In this document: positions 1-8,831 of the stretch, piece after piece | Layout of the letters: each line of letters begins with the position of its first letter | Position numbering within the stretch: the stretch's first letter is position 1 | NCBI RefSeq assembly: GCF_002291145.1 | Contig: NZ_NTGE01000059.1 | Span: 1 to 48,814, forward strand | Length of the DNA stretch: 48,814 nt | DNA from: Streptomyces sp. SA15 | Lineage (GTDB): Bacteria; Actinomycetota; Actinomycetes; Streptomycetales; Streptomycetaceae | Direction of reading: 5' to 3' | Made by a program: the position numbers and the translations under genes | The notes under the pieces: model-generated | The model's database searches: none | What the model was told of the DNA's origin: nothing | The model's input: only the letters and a program-made list of their open reading frames with translations

Positions 1-104
1 TCCACCTCGCCATGACCGACCTGATGGCCCGACGCCTCACCAGCGAAGCCACCATCTCCTGGCGCGACCCGACCTCCCGGGACCAAACACTAATTCCGGG
101 ATAA
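1..104 (+). pseudogene. IS5-family transposase, C-terminal remnant cut by the window edge
   Basis: The third forward frame is open from the window edge to a TAA at 102-104 and encodes about 33 residues containing HLAMTDLMARRLTSEA. This matches the tail of a second transposase remnant at 34395-34600, which has MIHIASIDNLAKRITDETAPTW at the same place, so the family call rests on a comparison inside the window plus the known 'SSEAMIHLAMIDLMARRL' ending of IS5-type transposases. What lies upstream is unseen, so this could be the end of a whole element or an isolated piece. Confidence 0.6.
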
Positions 105-451
105 AACATCGGGAGAAAACGACCTCTTAGAGCCGGGAGTTGACCGGACTCGGGTTCAGCCGGGGCCATGAACCCACCGCGGTGTTGAAACCGCTGACGC
201 CGCTTCGGTGTTGAACCTCAAATTGCCTTCAAGGCACTCAGGTACCTTCACAGCCCCCTCACACGATCGTGACCCCACAGGGCACAACCGTGTCTATCGT
301 CACGTCCACCGCATCCAGTTCATGGCGTGTGCCCCGGTTGATGCCCTTGCCGTCCTGGGTCAAGCGTTCATAGAACGACAGTGCGACTAATCGCAACTGA
401 CGAGCCTCGCTCAGAGGGAACACGTGGGCGGGGCCAGAGGGGAAACTTCTC
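105..451. other. Intergenic stretch, no gene recognised
   Basis: No reading frame here has a convincing start, codon bias and family signature. The first ~40 bases after the transposase stop (GGGAGAAAACGACCTCTTAG near 110-130) probably belong to the IS end; a similar string, GAGAACGACCTCTGAGAC, occurs near 4957. A purine-rich ribosome-binding site (GAGGGGAAA, about 436-445) belongs to the next gene. Confidence 0.4.
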
Positions 452-2439
452 TTGTCAGGCAGCTTAGGAAGCTCCAGAAGAAGACGCATCCTGTCGAAAC
501 TCGCCCTCGGCGCCTGCTCGATCCTGCTCCTGGGATCCGGCGGCGAGGCCGCCGCAGCCGACAGCGGCGACGGCACACCCGACTGGGACTATGCGCCGTC
601 GTCCCGGCCCGCGGCAGGCCCGGAGGCCCTCACCAAGGCCAACAACAACCGGCCCGTCTCAGGCAAGAACCTCAAAGCCGGCCCACCGTTCACCAAAGAC
701 TCGGCCGGCGTGTGGCAGGCCAATCGCACCACCGTCACACTGCGCAACACCGTCACCGACGCCGACGGCGACGCGGCGAACTTGACCTTCCAGGTCTACA
801 CGACAGACGCCGCCGGCAACCCGAAGGACCAGGTCCAACTCACCGACCCAGATACCGGCAAACCCGCCGCGTACGGTGTGATCGTGTCCGACTTCGTGAC
901 GTCCGGTGGAACGGCGCAGGTCACCATCAGGTACGGCGACCTGAAGACGAACACCACCTACGCCTTCCGCACCAGCGCCTACGACGGCAGCCTGTACGAG
1001 ACCAACTGGTCGTCATGGGCGAAGTTCCACACCCGCGGCCGGGCGGTGAGCATCACCCTGCCCGAGCCGAAGAAGGACGCTCCGGCGGTCAATCAGGACG
1101 GTTACCAGGAGCCGCAGAAGATCGCTCAGCCGTCCATGGCCGCGGTCGACCCGACCGAACCACCCATCGGCCGAAGCGCCGAAGACGGCTGGAACTGCGG
1201 CACGCTGAACAAGAAGACGGGAATTCAGCCGTGTTCGCGGCTGGTGCCGGACGACAGCAAGAAGATCCGCGACGCCCTCACCAAGGGGACGAACGAGGTG
1301 AAGGCACTGCCTCGCCTGGTCGACTGGTGCGCAAACCTCACCGGCTCACACATCAAGCGCTATGAGGCGTGCATCGGCAGCTTCACCTGACGAGTACGAG
1401 GGCATCGTCATCAAGCACGGCAAGCCCACAGGCGAAATCCTGAACGCCTCCTGGGCGGTCGGCCAGGAGGTGAAACTGGCGGGGAACTCGGCGACGTTCA
1501 CCCAGCAACTCGTGCTCGTGCCGGTGGCGATCGACGCCAAGTTCGGGTCGGTCACGCTCAACGTCGAGTTCGACTGCCTCCTGGCTGACCGGTGCACCAA
1601 CGGTCCGCAGTCGTGGAACGGGGCACTGGTGTGGACGGGGGCGGATCCGTTCTCACACTCCGCGGTCGGGAAGATCGACCATACCTGGAACGCGGTGAAC
1701 AACGCGGACAGGCTGGACCTGTCCACGAAGATCACCGCCTACTCGTCGGTGGCGAACCCGGCCGCGACGCGGTGGCAGGCCGATGGTGCGCAGATCCGCT
1801 GCGACAAGATTTCCTCCACCACGCCGGGTTGCACGTTCTACAAGTACATCCCGACGTGGGTGATGAACTTCGACAAGACGCCGCCGGCCGTCGCGCACGC
1901 ATGGCTGATCCAGTCCAAGCTGCCCACGCACCCGGGCAGCAAGGCAGCCAACAAGCCGCTGTTCTACCTGCCTGCCGCGTCGAAGAACGCGCCCGGCCGC
2001 GACCCGGACGAGAACCGCAAGGTGATCTGCCCTGACGGGTGGGCGGCCACCTACGGCAACCCAGACGCGACCACCGTTCCCGAGATCAGCTCGGGCGACA
2101 AGGCGTCGTGCGACGAGTTCGCCTACGCCTCTACCTACAACTCCGGCGGCATGCCCGCCAGCAAAGGCGGCATGAACGAGGTCGACACCGGCAACGACTG
2201 CGTGCAGACCTACGCCACCCGGGTCAAGCAGGGCGAATGGCACCTGTACGACGACATCCGTGAGCCCGCTCCGACATGGAAGGAAGTGTGTGGCCGCTCG
2301 GCCATGTCGGGATGGATTAACTCCACCTCAATGGGTGGAGCGTTCAGCTCGGGCTTCTCGACCAAGTACCGGATGCTGGACAAGGACCCGTACTGGGTGA
2401 ACTTCCCCCAGTTCGCGCACTGCGATGGAGCAAACGGCA
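452..2439 (+). pseudogene. Secreted NucA/NucB-type deoxyribonuclease domain protein, frameshifted
   Basis: A TTG start at 452, preceded by GAGGGGAAA, opens a protein with a basic N-terminus and a signal peptide (residues about 10-37, cleaving near AAAADS). A fibronectin-like or adhesin-like middle follows (DADGDAANLTFQV; TYAFRTSAYDGSLYETNWSSW). The frame stops at 1390, but the +1 frame continues the same protein from about 1385 (DEYEGIVIKHG) to about 2430. Its last part has CDEFAYASTYNSGG, then NEVDTGNDC, resembling the DEYPFA active-site region of NucA/NucB extracellular nucleases, and several paired cysteines. The reading frame then runs into the DUF6461 gene out of phase, so the C-terminus looks cut or shifted as well. 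Family membership by motif is fairly likely; catalytic competence is not shown. The broken frame makes it a pseudogene unless a single-base sequencing error explains it. Confidence 0.65.
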
Positions 2440-3084
2440 ATGCCCGACCACCTTGCATGGATCGCCGATGCCTGGCACAGCGCGAACCTGAATGCCACCG
2501 ACCTGTACATCACCTGCGCCCGCGGCCTCAGCCCTCAGCAGCTGGCCGAACGCATGGCCGACCATCAGCCCGTCGAGATCGGGCCCGCCCTCACCATCCA
2601 GGAAGCGTCCCGCATGGTCGACCTCACGCAGATCTACTGCGTCGGCCGCATCGGCCAAAGCGGCGACTGGTCGTTCATCGTGGAGTCCGGGGGCAGCGAA
2701 GGCTGGTCCCTCGACCCGACAGTGTCCCGCGGCGGCGCTGAGGTGCTGATCTTCGACCCACGGCCGGACGATCCGCCGTCCTTCTTCAGGTACCTCGCCG
2801 ACAGTGAGGTGCAGCTGCACTTCGAGTTGGGGTTCGGCTACTACCCCGCCGGAGCCCAGCCTGACCTGCTGCGCCCGGCGCTGGAAGCGGCCGGAGTCAT
2901 CCCGCCGGAAGACAGCATTGATGACCTGCTTGGCGAGGACGAGGAGCTGCCGCCTGTCGAAGAGAAGCGCCGCGTGTTGAAAGTCGTCGGTGAGTATTTC
3001 GGGCTGTCACTGCCGCGGCAGGTGATCGAGAACGGGCAGCTTCCTGCCGTGGTCACCCGCACCTCACCTCCGTCCTCCTGGTGA
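2440..3084 (+). CDS. DUF6461 domain protein
   Basis: A 214-residue protein of the actinobacterial DUF6461 family, whose molecular function is unknown. The N-terminal block MPDHLAWIADAWHSANLNAT, the 'ARGLSPQQLAERM' helix and the central 'WSFIVESGG(S)EGWSLDPTVSRGGAEVL' strand region are family hallmarks. An ATG lies at 2425, but the one at 2440 starts at the conserved family N-terminus and has GGAG about 10 nt upstream, so it is preferred. It is acidic and soluble with no signal peptide or membrane segment. It overlaps the ragged end of the nuclease pseudogene, so it may rely on transcription from upstream. In other genomes such proteins occur near polymorphic toxins and are sometimes guessed to be immunity-like; nothing here proves this. 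Confidence 0.75.
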   Translation: MPDHLAWIADAWHSANLNATDLYITCARGLSPQQLAERMADHQPVEIGPALTIQEASRMVDLTQIYCVGRIGQSGDWSFIVESGGSEGWSLDPTVSRGGAEVLIFDPRPDDPPSFFRYLADSEVQLHFELGFGYYPAGAQPDLLRPALEAAGVIPPEDSIDDLLGEDEELPPVEEKRRVLKVVGEYFGLSLPRQVIENGQLPAVVTRTSPPSSW

Positions 3085-3212
3085 CCACGAGCGTGCTCAG
3101 AGATCCGATAGGCGCCCTGAGGGCCGCAGCATCGGTCACGTCCACGGACGTGACCCAGACGACACGGGGCCAGCAGCATGGAACGGCGGAAGCCGATGCC
3201 GTACCAAAGGGG

Positions 3213-3353
3213 CAGCGCGGGCGGTCTGTGAGCACGCCTTCGCGCACCTGAAGAACTGGCGCATCCGCACCAAGCTCCGCCGGGGGAATCCGTCACGCCA
3301 CCACGCTGTTGCGTGCTCTGCTCGTCCTGACGAACCTCGAAGTCACCCGCTGA
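3213..3353 (+). pseudogene. IS5-family transposase C-terminal remnant
   Basis: The frame starting near 3213 encodes ARAVCEHAFAHLKNWRIRTK, the conserved E-containing third catalytic block of helix-turn-helix IS5 transposases (DDE_Tnp_4 type). One base later it is out of phase, and the correct ending (ATTLLRALLVLTNLEVTR, stop at about 3351-3353) is in a different frame. Only the last ~45 residues survive. The same C-terminal words, 'LLRALLVLTNLDAT', recur on the minus strand near 20380-20430 and, degraded, near 19500, so this IS family has visited the window at least three times. Confidence 0.7.
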
Positions 3354-3360
3354 CAGACGA

Positions 3361-3455
3361 CCTTGAGCCCCGACAACCGCCCACGACCAGCACGAGAACA
3401 CGACCGACAGCCCACACCAGCCCCGTGACCAGCAACTTGTTCGTGGATCTTCAGT
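3361..3455 (+). repeat. IS terminal segment, copy 1 of 3
   Basis: After the transposase stop comes a stretch containing CGACCAGCACGAGAACACGA, then CCGTGACCAGCAACTTGTTCG and TGGATCTTCAGTGAGG. The stretch at 20760-20850 (same strand) and the reverse complement of 19386-19500 carry the same succession (GACCAGC-ACTTC-AATGGCG-CTTCA). This is the outer end of the IS whose transposase tail precedes it. The degree of match is moderate and was judged by eye. Confidence 0.5.
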
Positions 3456-3836
3456 GAGGGCTGGAAGCGGGCGGGAGCGTCGATGCGGGTGCCGACCAGG
3501 GGAGCGAGGGCCTCTGGAGTGAGGGCGTCCGGAGTGCCGCTTGGGGACGGGCGTGGCGCATCGAGGCACGCGGACGACTGGCTGAACGGGGAAGGTTCTG
3601 CGCATTTCGGACGCCCTGAAGCCGCCCCGGGGAACGATATGAACCGGCCGCTGGGATGCGGTTGTTGTCGCGACTGGGCCTCGGCATGATGGATGCCGCA
3701 TGCCGTGCATCGACGCTGACCATCACCTCTCCGTGATGGGGCCCAGCCGAGATTCAGGTCGCGATATAGCGTTAGTCTTCTACTTGCGCCGCTGCCTGCG
3801 TTGCGCGGAGACGTTCGACAGGACCAGGACGGAAGC
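3456..3836. other. Intergenic stretch upstream of the DUF1707 locus
   Basis: No gene could be supported on either strand; frames open here lack recognisable motifs. The only suggestive site is an imperfect palindrome, CGCGATATAGCG, at 3760-3771, about 65 nt before the DUF1707 start. It resembles the CGCGATATATCGCG class of operators bound by some PadR-family regulators in Streptomyces. No regulator of that kind is encoded in the window. Confidence 0.35.
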
Positions 3837-4494
3837 ATGTCGGGAGAGATTTCACCCACTGGGAAGCCCTCCGGCCCGGCTCGTCGCCCGAGCTGCGAGC
3901 CTCTCATGCCGACCGGGGCCGGGTGGTGGATGTGCTGCGTATCGCGGCGGGGGACGGCCTGCTGACCGCGGACGAGTTGGACGAGCGCCTGGAAGCTGCC
4001 CTGTCGGCGCGGACTGTGAGCGAACTGGCCGCGCTCACCGCTGACCTGCCGCCCGTATCGGCCTCGGCCGGCGTTGCCGTAGCAGAGGTCAAGGACGTAG
4101 TCCGGATCGAACAGGTCCACAGCGGTGCGGTCGAGCGCGTGGGGCGCTGGGTGGTACCGCGGAAGCTGGAGCTCGCGGTGACGTACTGCGACGTGACGCT
4201 TGACTTCACTGACGCAGTGATCACGCACGACACCCTGCGGATGACGTGGGCATGACGGGGAAGACCCTGACGCTGGTCACGAGGCCGGGCATCGTGGTCG
4301 ATACTGATGGTCTGCAGCTGGTACACAGCAAGGTCAAGTACCGTCAGACTCCGATAAATCCTCATACGCCGGTCACTCTGCGAGTGGAGCTGGTCGGTCA
4401 GAAGGCCCACGGCCGCGTGGTGGTGCGGCCCCCACGTCGGACGTTCGGGCAATGGCTGCTGCGCAGGCGCGCGTCCCCTTCTGCAGGCGCTTGA
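3837..4494 (+). pseudogene. DUF1707 domain membrane-associated protein, two frameshifts
   Basis: Three consecutive frames together spell one DUF1707 (SHOCT-like) protein. An ATG at 3837 begins MSGEISPTGKPSGP, the usual family start. The core PELRASHADRGRVVDVLRIA continues in another frame from about 3888 through ...DELDERLEAALSARTVSELAALTADLP. After TLRMTW (about 4250) the third frame gives GKTLTLVTRPGIVVDTDG and a C-terminus ending at 4494. A GTG at 3923 could start a shorter product, but it would lack part of the domain and still end early. Intact homologues have all three parts in one frame, so this is a decayed gene or contains two indel errors. Function in the family is unknown; DUF1707 is a short helical domain found in many actinobacterial proteins. 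Confidence 0.75.
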
Positions 4495-4607
4495 CTCCAT
4501 CGGTGCGAACTGTCGGCGGGGCGGTCGCTAGGTCTCTCTTGGCTGGGCGACGTTCGGGTATCGCGGGTTCGGCCGCTGCCGAAGTGAGCCTGGTCGGCTC
4601 GACTGGA

Positions 4608-4856
4608 CTACCGGTGGGGCACTGCCCGGCGCGGCCCCACCGGTTTCTTCTGCGACACCCCGCCGGCCACCACGGCGGGTACATCCGCCTCGGCCAGCGC
4701 CTCCAGATACTGCTCCAGGCCGATTAGCCGGCGCCGGAGCACCTCTTCCGCCTCCGCGAGAGCCGCCCGCACCCGCTCCAGTTCGGCCTCGAGTTCTTCC
4801 ACCCGCACCGCCGCGGCCTTCTGCCGCGCTTCCAGGACCGCCCGCATTGACGGCAT
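4608..4856 (-). pseudogene. Coiled-coil IS-associated passenger protein, probably truncated
   Basis: An 82-residue frame starting MPSMRAVLEARQKAA and made almost wholly of charged heptads (VEELEAELERVRAALAEAEEVL), followed by GLEQYLEALAEADVPAV and QKKPVGPRRAVPHR. I recall proteins of this type as small accessory ORFs next to IS elements in Streptomyces, where the coiled coil is usually followed by a winged-helix-like C-terminal part. Here the frame stops soon after the coiled coil. A related truncated coiled-coil ORF sits at 20431-20682. The true start could also be the second ATG (4847). Role unknown. Confidence 0.5.
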
Positions 4857-5097
4857 CCGCCACCCCCACGACATCTCGGCCAGCAACGAGCCGAGGCTTC
4901 CGCGACAGCTGCGATCTCATGTCTGACCAGCAGAAGTCACACACGAGGTTCGGAAAGAGAACGACCTCTGAGACCTTGTTGCGCTGCGAGACACTCAGGG
5001 GAGGAATAGTCAAGACTTGTGGATCAGGTGAGGTGAGTCAGCTCAGGCGGCCCTGGGCAGGGAGGAGCGTCTTGCTGAGTGGCGGACGGCCCTGTCA

Positions 5098-6030
5098 TCA
5101 GCATTCTCCGGTCGCGCTGCGCACGGGCGTGATGATCTCGTCGGCGAGCCATCGCGCGGCCTGTGAGGGATAGGGGCTGCGTAGGCTCAGCACGATGTGC
5201 GTCATGCCTGCGGCGATGAGCTCCGTGATGACCTTGCGGTCGGTGGCTGGGTCGCCGTAGGACACGATGTACTGTACGGAGCGGGTGATCGTCCGCGGAT
5301 CACGGCCGATGGCGGCGCAGTGGTCGTCCAGAACGGCGCTGCGCTCGGTGATGTAGTCCAGCGTGTTGTGTGGCGGTCCGGGGATGTTCCAGATGTCGGC
5401 GTGCTCGGCGACCAGGCGGAGCGTCCTGTTTCCCCAGCCGCCGATCAGCAGGGGCGGCCCTGGCCGCTGAACAGGTTTCGGCTCGTTGCGGTTGCCGGTC
5501 AGGGTGTAGTAGCGGCCGTGGAAGTCGAAGACGTCCCGCGTCCACATGCCGCGGAGGATGGCAATGGTCTCCTCCAGGCGGGCGATGCCTTCGGCGGGTG
5601 GGACTAGCGTGAGGCCGTAGGCTGCGTACTCCGCTACGGCCGGGTTCTCGCCGGGTATGCCGCCCGCGTTGGGTGGCTGCACGGTGCCGCCCACGCCGAG
5701 GCCCATGATCAGGCGGCCCCCGGAGATCACGTCGACTGTTGTGGCGATTTTGCCGAGGACGGCGGGCGGCCGGATCCGATTGCTCGTCACGAGCAGGCCG
5801 AGGCGCAGCCGTTGGGTCCTGGCGGCCAGGGCGCTCAGCAGTGTCCACCCTTCGAGGATCTGCCCGTCCTTCGGGCCGGCGATCGGCATGAGGTGGTCCC
5901 ACAGCCAGGCGTCCGCGATTTCGGGCAGGTCGTCGGCTTCCTGCCACACGCGGAGGATGTCCTCGTAGGGGACCCGCATCGGGGTGGTCTTGATTCCGAA
6001 TGTTACGGAGGGGAGGTGCTGGTCGGCCAT
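5098..6030 (-). CDS. LLM-class flavin-dependent oxidoreductase
   Basis: A 310-residue member of the bacterial luciferase-like monooxygenase superfamily, close to the F420-dependent group. It begins MADQHLPSVTFGIKT. Visible family features are the N-terminal strand, WLWDHLMPI in the first third, the TQRLRLGLLVTSNRIRPPAVLGKI stretch, then VISGGRLIMGLGVG and the C-terminal half GGWGNRTLRLVAEHADIWN, typical of the cofactor-side wall. The frame extends 24 codons upstream, but the ATG at 6030 has GAAGGGCG about 8 nt before it and starts at the family N-terminus. It is divergent from a marR-type gene with a palindrome in the 105-bp gap, so the pair probably forms a small regulated unit for oxidation or reduction of an unknown xenobiotic or secondary metabolite. 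Confidence 0.85.
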   Translation of the reverse strand: MADQHLPSVTFGIKTTPMRVPYEDILRVWQEADDLPEIADAWLWDHLMPIAGPKDGQILEGWTLLSALAARTQRLRLGLLVTSNRIRPPAVLGKIATTVDVISGGRLIMGLGVGGTVQPPNAGGIPGENPAVAEYAAYGLTLVPPAEGIARLEETIAILRGMWTRDVFDFHGRYYTLTGNRNEPKPVQRPGPPLLIGGWGNRTLRLVAEHADIWNIPGPPHNTLDYITERSAVLDDHCAAIGRDPRTITRSVQYIVSYGDPATDRKVITELIAAGMTHIVLSLRSPYPSQAARWLADEIITPVRSATGEC

Positions 6031-6090
6031 GTTGCCACGCGCCCTTCGAGTCGACGCGCCGCCGTTGACGGCGACATCATCACCGTAGCG

Positions 6091-6113
6091 GATCATCAGC
6101 ATTGCTGACCATC
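6091..6113. promoter_or_regulatory. Operator-like palindrome between LLM oxidoreductase and marR
   Basis: GATCATCAGCA - T - TGCTGACCATC forms an inverted repeat with 9 of 11 pairs matching around a single central base. It lies 23 nt upstream of the marR start and about 60 nt upstream of the divergent oxidoreductase start, where an autoregulating MarR dimer would normally bind. The binding itself is inference. Confidence 0.6.
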
Positions 6114-6135
6114 AGTCTCTGGATACGCTGTTGCC

Positions 6136-6603
6136 ATGACGCGCGACGCACCGCCCGAGGTCCTCTCCTCTCGACTCGGTTATCTGCTCAAGCACGTGTA
6201 CCTGCGGCTGACCGAGGAGTCGGCGCGGGCCTTGGCGCCGCACGGGATCGACGGCCGTGAACTGGCGGTTCTCGCCGTCCTCGACGCGCATGACGAGCTG
6301 TCTCAACTGGAAGCGGCGGGCAAGCTGGGCATCGACCGCACGACGATGGTGGCCCTCGTCGACGCTTTGGAGGGCAAGGAACTGGTCGAGCGGCGCCGCA
6401 GTCCCCAGGACCGACGCAAGAACATCGTGCAGCTCACGCCGACCGGACGGGAGCGACTACGCGACGCCGAATTCGCCCGCCAGGAGACGGAACGCCGGTT
6501 CCTCGCCCCGCTCTCCCGCCCAGACGCCGCGCTCCTGGTCCGCGCCCTGCAGTCCCTCGTCGGTGCCCCGACGGGCGCTGGCCAGGCGTCCGACTCGGCA
6601 TGA
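6136..6603 (+). CDS. MarR-family transcriptional regulator
   Basis: A 155-residue winged-helix regulator. Order of parts: N-terminal dimerisation helix (LGYLLKHVYLRLTEESARAL), helix-turn-helix region ELSQLEAAGKLGIDRTTMVALVDALEGKELVERR, the wing RRSPQDRRKNIVQLTPTG, then the C-terminal dimerisation helices. These are standard MarR hallmarks at the standard length. ATG at 6136. It is transcribed away from the LLM oxidoreductase and is expected to repress both genes through the palindrome at 6091-6113 until a phenolic or other small ligand binds; that last step is inference from the family. Confidence 0.9.
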   Translation: MTRDAPPEVLSSRLGYLLKHVYLRLTEESARALAPHGIDGRELAVLAVLDAHDELSQLEAAGKLGIDRTTMVALVDALEGKELVERRRSPQDRRKNIVQLTPTGRERLRDAEFARQETERRFLAPLSRPDAALLVRALQSLVGAPTGAGQASDSA

Positions 6604-6671
6604 CAGGCGGTGACGTTGGCTTACATCCGTAGACCTCCGTAATCAGTGAGACGGGTCTCCAGCCGTCCCGG

Positions 6672-7075
6672 TCAGGCTGCATGGGCCTTGGGACGTTCGA
6701 CGAGTTGACCCCGTTCGAAGCGGGCTCTGGCCCGGACAAGGGCGAGGAGGTGCGGTGCGTTCACGGCCCGCCATCGCTGCTGGGCGGATGCGACGAGCTT
6801 GAAGACCACGGCCAGAGCGGCGGCCGGGCTGCCGGCGCCCTTGGTCACCTTCGTGCGGAGCCGCACCGTGGCGAAGGGCGACTCGACCCGGAGGACAGGC
6901 CGTGCAGGTAGAGCAGCGGCAGCACTTCGCTGATCTTCGGGGACTTGCGGCACCAGGGCGACAGGATCGCCGAGGAGAACCGCTTGCGCTCGACGGCGGC
7001 CGGAGCGGCTGTCAATGGCCGCCGCCGCGGAGTCGACATGGGCACCAAGTTCTGCCGGCGATCGGACATGAACGC
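6672..7075 (-). pseudogene. IS256 (mutator-type) transposase, C-terminal remnant with frameshift
   Basis: Two minus frames combine into the last third of an IS256-family transposase. The first (from about 7069) has VERKRFSSAILSPWCRKSPK then ISEVLPLLYLHGLSSG. The second (to the stop at 6672) has ESPFATVRLRTKVTKGAGSP, QQRWRAVNAPHLLALVRARARFERGQLVERP. The shift lies near 6900. The N-terminal DDE residues are missing. The final ~35 codons are almost identical to the tail of another remnant at 17905-18023, marking two visits of the same IS. Confidence 0.8.
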
Positions 7076-7384
7076 TCCTTTGGCGGCTGAGTGCGTTCAG
7101 GATCTGTCGCGCGGTTCTTGCCATGCATCCCCCACGGTGTCCGCGTGCCCCGGCCGGCCGGGAACGGTAGTTCGGCGCATTGGGGTGCATACAAGTGCGC
7201 ATGATGCGCCATGGTGCAGAACCGGCCACGCAGGCACCGGGTGTGACCAGCCGCGACGGAAGCCGTGTGGAACGTCGGACAATCCGCAATCATCAACTGG
7301 GCATTGCACGAATGCCCTCTTCCCGGGGGGTGTTCGAATGGATCTTCCGGGCAGTCATGCCCCGCCGATCAGAAGGAGGCGGGC

Positions 7385-8770
7385 ATGGACACGAACGAAC
7401 ATCACGACGGTGCTGCACCGGATCCCGAACAGCCGGCGGACCAACCCTCGATGCAACCAGACAGCGATGGACGGCAGGACCGTGACAGCGCGGTTGCGGA
7501 CATGGCCGGTGAGTTCGGTTCGGAGCTGGTGCGGGCCATCCGCGCGGGCCTGGCCCAAGGCGCCAGCCCTGGGTACGGTCCGCGGGGCCCGTCCAAGCTG
7601 ACCTGGTACGCCTTCGCGACCGAATACGCGCGGGCGCACTGGCCCGGACGGGCCGCGAAGACCCGGAACGAGGTCAGCGAGGCGCTGACAGCGATCACCC
7701 TGGCGATGTGCTGGGACATGCCGGGCCGGCCGAAGGAGCAGCTGCTGCGCCGTGCCCTGCGACACTGGGCCTTTGTAGTGCCGGGGCCGGATCAGCGGGA
7801 GCTGCCGGCGGAGGACCGGCTGGTGCTGCAGTGGGTGGCGAAGGCGTCCCGGCCACTGGTCGACCTGCATGATCCGGTCCTGGCGCGCGACGTGTTGGAG
7901 TCGCTGCGCCGCAAGCTGGACGGCGGTGAGGCGGCGGTGGAGACCATGCGCCGCAAGCGCAAGGTGTTCGTGCACGCACTCCACTACGCCGTGGAGCGGG
8001 GCGAGCTGGGCAGTCATCCGCTGGAGAAGATCCGCTGGCGGGTGCCCAAGCCGTCGGTCGCGGTGGACCCGCGGGCGGTGGCCAACCCGTACCAGGCACG
8101 GGATCTGCTGAGCGCCGTCTCCTACGTGGGCGGCTACCGCAGGGCCCGTGGCCGCCAGCTGGTCGGCTTTTTCGCCGGCATGTACTACGCGGGTCTGCGT
8201 CCGGAGGAGGCGGTCGCGGTGACGCTGCCGGACAACCGCCTGCCCAGATCCGGTTGGGGGCGGTTGATCCTGCATCGCACTCGGCCGCAGGCGGGCAAAC
8301 GATGGACCGACACCGGCGCGTACCACGACGAGCGCGGGCTGAAGAACCGCCCGCCGGGAGAAACACGGGTGGTGCCGCTCCCGCCGCACCTGGTGGCCCT
8401 GTGGAGGGACCACGTCGCCACCTTCGGTACGGCCGACGACGGCCGGCTGTTCTTCACCGAACAGGGCCGGATCATCACCTACACCACCTACCACCGGGTA
8501 TGGCACGAGACCCGCGACCTCGCCCTGCCGCCCGCGCTCACCAGCACACCGCTCGCGAAGCGGCCGTACGACCTGCGGCACTCGGCGCTGTCCACGTGGC
8601 TGTGCGCGGGCGCCGACCCGGCCGAGGTCGCCCAGCGGGCCGGCAACAGCGTCGAGGTCCTGCTGAGCCGGTACGCCAAGTGCCTGTACGACCGGCAGTC
8701 CATCAACAACCAGCGCATCGAAGGACTCCTGAGCGCCTACGACCAGCCGCCCGAACCGGACGTGGCGTGA
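7385..8770 (+). CDS. Tyrosine recombinase (site-specific integrase)
   Basis: A 461-residue phage-integrase-family protein. The frame is open earlier, but ATG 7385 has AAGGAGG about 7 nt upstream and is chosen. The N-terminal SAM-like core-binding domain occupies about residues 60-190 and the catalytic domain about 235-450. Catalytic residues visible: R272 in GLRPEE, R398 in PYDLRHSALSTW (the preceding His of the usual HxxR box is Tyr), and the nucleophile Y430 in LLSRYAKCL. In the position usually held by His in LGHS the protein has AGNS, so one canonical His is Asn. Such changes occur in actinobacterial integrases. No attachment site or phage gene was recognised nearby; a short companion gene follows. 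Confidence 0.85.
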   Translation: MDTNEHHDGAAPDPEQPADQPSMQPDSDGRQDRDSAVADMAGEFGSELVRAIRAGLAQGASPGYGPRGPSKLTWYAFATEYARAHWPGRAAKTRNEVSEALTAITLAMCWDMPGRPKEQLLRRALRHWAFVVPGPDQRELPAEDRLVLQWVAKASRPLVDLHDPVLARDVLESLRRKLDGGEAAVETMRRKRKVFVHALHYAVERGELGSHPLEKIRWRVPKPSVAVDPRAVANPYQARDLLSAVSYVGGYRRARGRQLVGFFAGMYYAGLRPEEAVAVTLPDNRLPRSGWGRLILHRTRPQAGKRWTDTGAYHDERGLKNRPPGETRVVPLPPHLVALWRDHVATFGTADDGRLFFTEQGRIITYTTYHRVWHETRDLALPPALTSTPLAKRPYDLRHSALSTWLCAGADPAEVAQRAGNSVEVLLSRYAKCLYDRQSINNQRIEGLLSAYDQPPEPDVA

Positions 8771-8831
8771 GGAGTTCGGCACCTTGTGGTGGGAAATGGA
8801 TCAGGCGGTCTCGGCAGTTGGGAGACGGGGC

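Noticed and set aside
3293..4228. A 311-codon minus-strand frame overlapping the DUF1707 locus
   Set aside because: No family features; the opposite strand spells a DUF1707 protein across three frames.
7355..8782. A 475-codon minus-strand frame opposite the integrase
   Set aside because: Shadow of the recombinase, whose catalytic motifs are explicit on the plus strand.
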